Part shown: positions 6,988 to 10,195 of the stretch, piece after piece
Position numbering within the stretch: the first letter of the stretch is position 1
Layout: every line of letters begins with the position of its first letter
Origin: Wenzhouxiangella sp.
Lineage (GTDB): Bacteria; Pseudomonadota; Gammaproteobacteria; Xanthomonadales; Wenzhouxiangellaceae
Assembly: GCA_007123575.1 (NCBI GenBank)
Contig: SKKV01000045.1
Span: forward strand, 1-10,195
Length of the DNA: 10,195 bases
Direction: 5' to 3'
Made by a program: the position numbers and the translations under genes
The notes under the pieces: generated by a model
Database searches by the model: none
What the model saw: the letters and a program-made list of their open reading frames with translations, nothing else
Told to the model about the DNA's origin: nothing

Positions 6988-7490
6988 AAAGCAGGCGGTT
7001 GTTCTTCGCCTGCTGGCCGGATGACGGGGTTCGCCAGGCCATCATTCAGCGCCGGGGCTTGATTGAGGGGCTGTCCAGGCGGCGGCTGCCCGATCACAAC
7101 TTGCACCTGACCTTGCTGTTTCTGGGAAATCAACCCGCCGATCAGCTTGTGCCTATTCAAACACTTGCCGACAAAATCTCAGCCAATCACTTCGATTTTT
7201 GGCTCGATCGCTTCGGCTGGTTTCCGGGTGCCAGAGTCGCCTGGCTGGGCGCTGATGCGCCGCCTGCGGCTGTCCAGCTTGTCGGTGATTTGTCGACGGC
7301 GATGGCCGGCCTGGGGCTGAAGTTTGACCGGCGACCGTTCCACCCGCACATCACCCTGTTTCGGCAGGTCAAGGCGCGGCCAACCTTGTCAACATGCCCA
7401 CCCCTGCGCTGGCCGATTCGCGAATTTGCCCTGATCGAGTCAATTCCTTCCCGCCCTTATCAGGTTTTGAGAACCTGGTGCGTATCATGA
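6984..7490 (+). CDS. thpR: RNA 2',3'-cyclic phosphodiesterase (LigT/ThpR, 2H family)
   Basis: 168 residues, normal for the family. 2H phosphoesterases of this type hydrolyse RNA 2',3'-cyclic phosphate ends to 2'-phosphates (the original assay was tRNA half-molecule 2'-5' ligation). The two diagnostic HxTx motifs are present: H41-L-T-L followed by LFLG, and H122-I-T-L in FHPHITLFR (119-127), about 81 residues apart as expected. The N-terminus RLFFACWPDD is the usual beta-strand start. The start is TTG at 6984, which overlaps the pncC stop by four bases (TTGA). No good SD is visible, so translation is probably coupled to pncC. No ATG exists near the conserved N-terminus. Confidence 0.93.
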   Translation: MKSRRLFFACWPDDGVRQAIIQRRGLIEGLSRRRLPDHNLHLTLLFLGNQPADQLVPIQTLADKISANHFDFWLDRFGWFPGARVAWLGADAPPAAVQLVGDLSTAMAGLGLKFDRRPFHPHITLFRQVKARPTLSTCPPLRWPIREFALIESIPSRPYQVLRTWCVS

Positions 7491-7592
7491 AGGCTGGAAT
7501 GGATGCGAAAACTCCTTTGCTGGGAAATTCCCGCGATCTCGGCTAGGAAATCGACGTTTCCCGAGCCTGGGGGCTGGAGCTGACGGTCCCTG

Positions 7593-7601
7593 TGAGATAA
7601 T
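7593..7601 (+). promoter_or_regulatory. Probable extended -10 of the recA promoter
   Basis: TGAGATAAT has the TGn extension directly before GATAAT (5 of 6 matches to TATAAT). No good -35 is found at 16-18 bases, as is usual for extended -10 promoters. Predicted start near 7608, giving a leader of about 38 bases. Confidence 0.5.
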
Positions 7602-7632
7602 TTTCGAATCCAGCAATTTACTGAATGCAACG

Positions 7633-7638
7633 AGAGGA
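7633..7638 (+). promoter_or_regulatory. Ribosome binding site deciding the recA GTG start
   Basis: AGAGGA lies 7 bases before the GTG at 7646 and downstream of the in-frame ATG at 7625. It therefore supports GTG as the true start, which also gives the typical RecA N-terminus. Confidence 0.75.
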
Positions 7639-7645
7639 ATCTGTA

Positions 7646-8680
7646 GTGGACGACAACCGCAAACGAGCACTGGCCGCAGCCCTTGGTCAGATCGAAAAGC
7701 AGTACGGCAAGGGCGCAATCATGCGCATGGGCGATGACACCGGGCGCAAGGATGTGCCGGTTGTTTCCACCGGTTCCTTGGCTTTGGACGTGGCGCTGGG
7801 CGTTGGCGGCCTGCCGCGCGGCCGGGTCATCGAGATTTACGGGCCTGAATCTTCCGGCAAGACCACGCTGACTTTGCATGCCGTGGCCGAAGCCCAGAAA
7901 CTGGGTGGGACAGCGGCTTTTGTCGATGCCGAGCATGCACTGGACCCGTCTTACGCGGAAAAGCTGGGCGTGAACGTGGATGACCTGCTGGTTTCCCAGC
8001 CCGATACCGGCGAGCAGGCGCTGGAGATTACCGACATGCTGGTCCGATCCGGCGCGGTTGATATCGTCGTGGTCGATTCGGTAGCCGCGCTGACGCCCAA
8101 GGCGGAAATCGAGGGCGAAATGGGTGATTCTCACGTCGGGCTGCAGGCGCGTTTGATGAGCCAGGCGCTGCGAAAGCTGACCGGCAACATCAAGCGTACC
8201 AACTGCATGGTGATCTTCATCAACCAGATCCGAATGAAAATCGGCGTCATGTTCGGCTCGCCGGAAACCACCACCGGCGGTAATGCGCTGAAGTTTTATT
8301 CTTCAGTGCGCCTGGATATTCGCCGCATCGGCGCGCTCAAGCGCGGCGACGAGGTGATCGGCAACGAGACCCGGGTCAAGGTGGTCAAGAATAAGATGGC
8401 ACCGCCGTTCCGCCAGGCCGTGTTTGAAATTCACTATGGCGAAGGCATTTCCCGCGAGGGCGAGTTGATCGAGCTGGGCGTGGAGCACGGCCTGGTCAAG
8501 AAATCCGGTGCCTGGTATAGCTACGGTGACGACCGGATCGGCCAGGGCAAGGACAACGTCCGCCAGTTCCTTAAGGAAAACCCGGACATGGCCAATGATA
8601 TCGAGCGCCAGGTCCGGGCCAAGCTGCTGCCCAAATCGCAGCCAGAGGCTGAAACCGCCGAGGCTGCCGAGGCCGGCTGA
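7646..8680 (+). CDS. recA: Recombinase RecA
   Basis: 344 residues from GTG 7646. RecA forms ATP-dependent filaments on single-stranded DNA, drives strand exchange and activates LexA self-cleavage. Seen: N-terminal DNRKRALAAALGQIEKQYGKG (3-23), Walker A GPESSGKT (66-73), DAEHALDP with the catalytic-type E96 (94-101), Walker B VVVDS (141-145), L1 EIEGEMGDSHVG (154-165), L2 GSPETTTGGNALKFYSS (204-220) and KVVKNKMAPPF (245-255). The C-terminus is acidic and Ala/Glu-rich (331-344), as in other RecA proteins. An upstream in-frame ATG (7625) would add MQREESV, which is not typical. The stop overlaps the recX ATG by one base. Confidence 0.99.
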   Translation: MDDNRKRALAAALGQIEKQYGKGAIMRMGDDTGRKDVPVVSTGSLALDVALGVGGLPRGRVIEIYGPESSGKTTLTLHAVAEAQKLGGTAAFVDAEHALDPSYAEKLGVNVDDLLVSQPDTGEQALEITDMLVRSGAVDIVVVDSVAALTPKAEIEGEMGDSHVGLQARLMSQALRKLTGNIKRTNCMVIFINQIRMKIGVMFGSPETTTGGNALKFYSSVRLDIRRIGALKRGDEVIGNETRVKVVKNKMAPPFRQAVFEIHYGEGISREGELIELGVEHGLVKKSGAWYSYGDDRIGQGKDNVRQFLKENPDMANDIERQVRAKLLPKSQPEAETAEAAEAG

Positions 8681-9138
8681 TGGCCGATCGCTCGCCGGCG
8701 GTCAAGGCCGCCGACGTGCGCGAAGCAGCGCTGCGCCTGCTGGCGCGGCGCGAGCATTCGCTGGTCGAACTTCGACGCAAGCTTGCCCAGAAGGGTTGGC
8801 CGGATGATCTGATCGATTCCGAGCTGGCCGCCCTGGCCGAGGCTGGGCTGCAATCCGACCAGCGCTATGCGGAAAGCTACGTTCGCTCGCGTGCGGCCAA
8901 GGCCTATGGCCCGGTTCGGATTCGCGCCGAACTCGGCGAGCGGGGTATTGATCGCAGCCTGATAGAGTTCGCCTTCCGTGAACTGGAGGCGGACTGGTTC
9001 AGTATCGCCGCTGCCTGGTACCAGCGCCGCTATGGCGATCGGGCCCCTGCCGACTTCAAGGAAAAGTCGCGCCGTCAGCAGGCCCTGGCCAGGAGAGGGT
9101 TTGACCATGCCCTTACCCGCGAGTTGGTTGACGGGTAG
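8680..9138 (+). CDS. recX: Regulatory protein RecX
   Basis: 152 residues, normal for gammaproteobacterial RecX. RecX binds RecA filaments and limits their assembly and activity. Family pattern: helical AALRLLARREHSLVELRRKL (16-35), KGWPDDLID (38-46), AGLQSDQRYAESYVRSRAAKAYGPVRIRAELGERGI (55-90) and a third, more divergent helical repeat ending in RRGFDHALTRELV. The ATG overlaps the recA stop (TGATG), with GAGG (8669-8672) 7 bases upstream inside recA, so the two are co-transcribed and coupled. Confidence 0.96.
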   Translation: MADRSPAVKAADVREAALRLLARREHSLVELRRKLAQKGWPDDLIDSELAALAEAGLQSDQRYAESYVRSRAAKAYGPVRIRAELGERGIDRSLIEFAFRELEADWFSIAAAWYQRRYGDRAPADFKEKSRRQQALARRGFDHALTRELVDG

Positions 9139-9191
9139 GGCAGAAACGATTGCCTTACACTGGGCCCTGAACAACACGGTCAATACTCATC

Positions 9192-9803
9192 ATGACTCGC
9201 TGCACGATTTTTCTGGGCGCAATCCTGATATTCAATTTCCTGGTATTAGCTGCCGAGGCAGATCAAACCGCGCTGCAACGCCTGCCGGCCGAGCAGCAGG
9301 CGTTCTGGAACAAGCTTGAACGCTTCTGTGATCGTGCCTTTGCCGGCAGGTTGTCGGATGTCACCGAGTATTACCGCGACGCCCTGACCGGGCGCGAACT
9401 GTTGGCCCACGGTGTTTCCTGTGAGCCAGAGCGAATCCATATCGCCCTGCACGTGGACGATAATCGATCGCGGAATTGGATCCTCACCATTGTCGGAGAC
9501 ACGATCCGGCTCAAGCACGACCATCGCTACCCGGACGGCAGCGAGGAGACAATCAGCCAGTACGGGGGTGACGCGCCTGCGCCGGGCTTGCCTGAACGCC
9601 AGATTTTTCCGGCCGACGCCCATACCGCCAGTATCCTGCCCAAGCGAGCCGATAATTTCTGGTTCATGCACTTTGTTGATGACGAAACTTTTCAGTACGG
9701 CGTGCACTGGCCCCGCTTTGGACACTCCGTCCGGCTTGCCTTTGATCTCTCTCGACCGCAACCGTTGCCCGCCTTGCCCTGGGGATATGGGGAAATCCAA
9801 TAG
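9192..9803 (+). CDS. Uncharacterised secreted protein
   Basis: 203 residues; function unknown. Residues 1-23 are a likely Sec signal peptide (MTRC, hydrophobic TIFLGAILIFNFLVLAA, probable cleavage LAAEA-DQ); C4 is not in a lipobox. The mature part is about 180 residues with two cysteines, C46 and C77, that could form a disulfide. Conserved-looking blocks: AFWNKLERFCDRAFAG (37-52), HVDDNRSRNWILT (87-99), IRLKHDHRYPDGSEE (105-119), YGGD (124-127), RQIFPADAHT (136-145) and WGYGEIQ at the end. From memory these blocks recur in a family of short secreted or lipoprotein-like proteins in Xanthomonadales and marine bacteria, so it is probably a real conserved family. No enzyme motif is recognised; the HDH...D cluster (109-115) could bind metal but that is speculation. 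No strong SD is visible before the ATG. It sits 53 bases after recX, between recX and alaS. Confidence 0.85.
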   Translation: MTRCTIFLGAILIFNFLVLAAEADQTALQRLPAEQQAFWNKLERFCDRAFAGRLSDVTEYYRDALTGRELLAHGVSCEPERIHIALHVDDNRSRNWILTIVGDTIRLKHDHRYPDGSEETISQYGGDAPAPGLPERQIFPADAHTASILPKRADNFWFMHFVDDETFQYGVHWPRFGHSVRLAFDLSRPQPLPALPWGYGEIQ

Positions 9804-9888
9804 TCAAGTGGTTCCAGTCTCGCGCCAGTACGACGGCAAAAACTTTAGACTATAGGGTGAATTAACCGATCCAGAAATGCGACCTCAA
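9804..9888 (+). promoter_or_regulatory. Gap before alaS with a weak -10 candidate
   Basis: This 85-base gap has no hairpin with T-run. TAGACT (9846-9851) or the overlapping TATAGG (9851-9856) could be a -10 element, but no matching -35 is visible. Confidence 0.3.
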
Positions 9889-10195
9889 ATGAAAACCACA
9901 GCCGACATTCGCCAGGCATTCCTCGACTTTTTCGCCCAGTGTGATCATCGTGTCGTGCCCTCCAGTTCGCTGGTGCCCGGAAACGACCCAACGCTGTTGT
10001 TCACCAACGCAGGGATGAACCAGTTCAAGGATGTCTTTCTGGGGTCAGAGAAGCGCAGTTACTCGAGGGCAGCCTCTTCCCAGCGCTGCGTGCGCGCCGG
10101 CGGCAAACACAACGACCTGGAAAACGTCGGCTACACGGCCCGTCACCACACCTTCTTCGAAATGCTGGGCAACTTCAGCTTTGGTGACTACTTCA
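9889..10195 (+). CDS. alaS: Alanine--tRNA ligase, N-terminal part only (cut by window edge)
   Basis: The first 102 codons are in the window. AlaS charges tRNA(Ala) in the cytoplasm and is a class II synthetase. The sequence follows the family closely: TADIRQAFLDFF (4-15), SSSLVPGNDPTLLFTNAGMN (25-44), QFKDVFLG, SQRCVRAGGKHNDLENVG (64-81) and the motif 2 region RHHTFFEMLGNFSFGDYF. Two in-frame ATGs are possible: 9877 (adds MRPQ) and 9889 (MKTTADIRQAF, most like homologues). Neither has a good SD. alaS after recA-recX is common gammaproteobacterial order, here with one extra gene between. The editing and C-terminal domains are outside the window. Confidence 0.97.
   Translation, partial: MKTTADIRQAFLDFFAQCDHRVVPSSSLVPGNDPTLLFTNAGMNQFKDVFLGSEKRSYSRAASSQRCVRAGGKHNDLENVGYTARHHTFFEMLGNFSFGDYF

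Larger units (their letters stand above)
7491..7645 (+). promoter_or_regulatory. recA upstream region with palindrome and hairpin
   Basis: This 155-base gap holds: an 11-base palindrome GGGAA-A-TTCCC (7522-7532); a hairpin with GGAAA (7546-7550) / TTTCC (7557-7561) continued by GGCT (7541-7544) / AGCC (7564-7567), with a small internal loop and an inner loop of about four to six bases; and the probable recA promoter. No T-run follows the hairpin, so it is not a clear intrinsic terminator for thpR. A canonical CTGT-N8-ACAG LexA site is not present. No credible ORF lies in the gap. Confidence 0.6.

Noticed and set aside
7541..7575. Hairpin after thpR considered as a rho-independent terminator
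   Set aside because: The stem is followed by a G-rich stretch, not a T-run, and the stem is interrupted.
9128..9161. TTGACG (9128-9133) and TACACT (9156-9161) as a promoter for the secreted-protein gene
   Set aside because: The spacer is 22 bases, too long for a sigma70 promoter.

Overview
The window reads as a core-chromosome segment of a GC-rich gammaproteobacterium (GC roughly 60 percent or a little above, judged by eye). The gene content (trxB/aat, ftsK/lolA, recA/recX/alaS) and the protein sequences fit the Xanthomonadales/Chromatiales area, possibly near Wenzhouxiangellaceae. That placement is an inference from synteny and sequence style, not a search result. The window is almost fully coding. 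There is no IS element, prophage, CRISPR array, tRNA or rRNA, and I find no new multi-gene system. Most genes are housekeeping and well recognised.

Left arm, minus strand (1-2195): trxB (thioredoxin reductase) is followed by a FemAB-like GNAT acyltransferase whose start lies inside the end of trxB. That gene is followed by aat (leucyl/phenylalanyl-tRNA-protein transferase), which begins at an ATGA overlap and runs off the window edge. The three genes look like one tightly packed transcription unit. A 186-base divergent intergenic region (2196-2381), rich in inverted repeats, separates them from the right arm.

Right arm, plus strand (2382-10195): ald (alanine dehydrogenase); ftsK (DNA translocase of division and chromosome segregation) behind a perfect TATAAT; lolA (periplasmic lipoprotein carrier) with a TTG start; a short intergenic segment with two competing inverted repeats; cinA/pncC (NMN amidase) overlapping thpR (RNA 2',3'-cyclic phosphodiesterase); a structured 155-base region holding the probable recA promoter; recA (GTG start) overlapping recX; an uncharacterised secreted protein; and the first third or less of alaS.

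How the genes relate: the left part resembles the trxB/aat versus ftsK/lolA neighbourhood known from Pseudomonas and Xanthomonas, with ald placed between the divergent arms. The right part resembles the cinA-recA-recX-alaS neighbourhood. The two blocks meet between lolA and cinA, where rarA or serS would often follow lolA. The points most worth a second look are the secreted protein of unknown function between recX and alaS, the overlap of two GNAT-fold transferase genes beside trxB, the recA upstream region without a convincing LexA box, and the paired alternative stems in the ald leader and the lolA-cinA gap.
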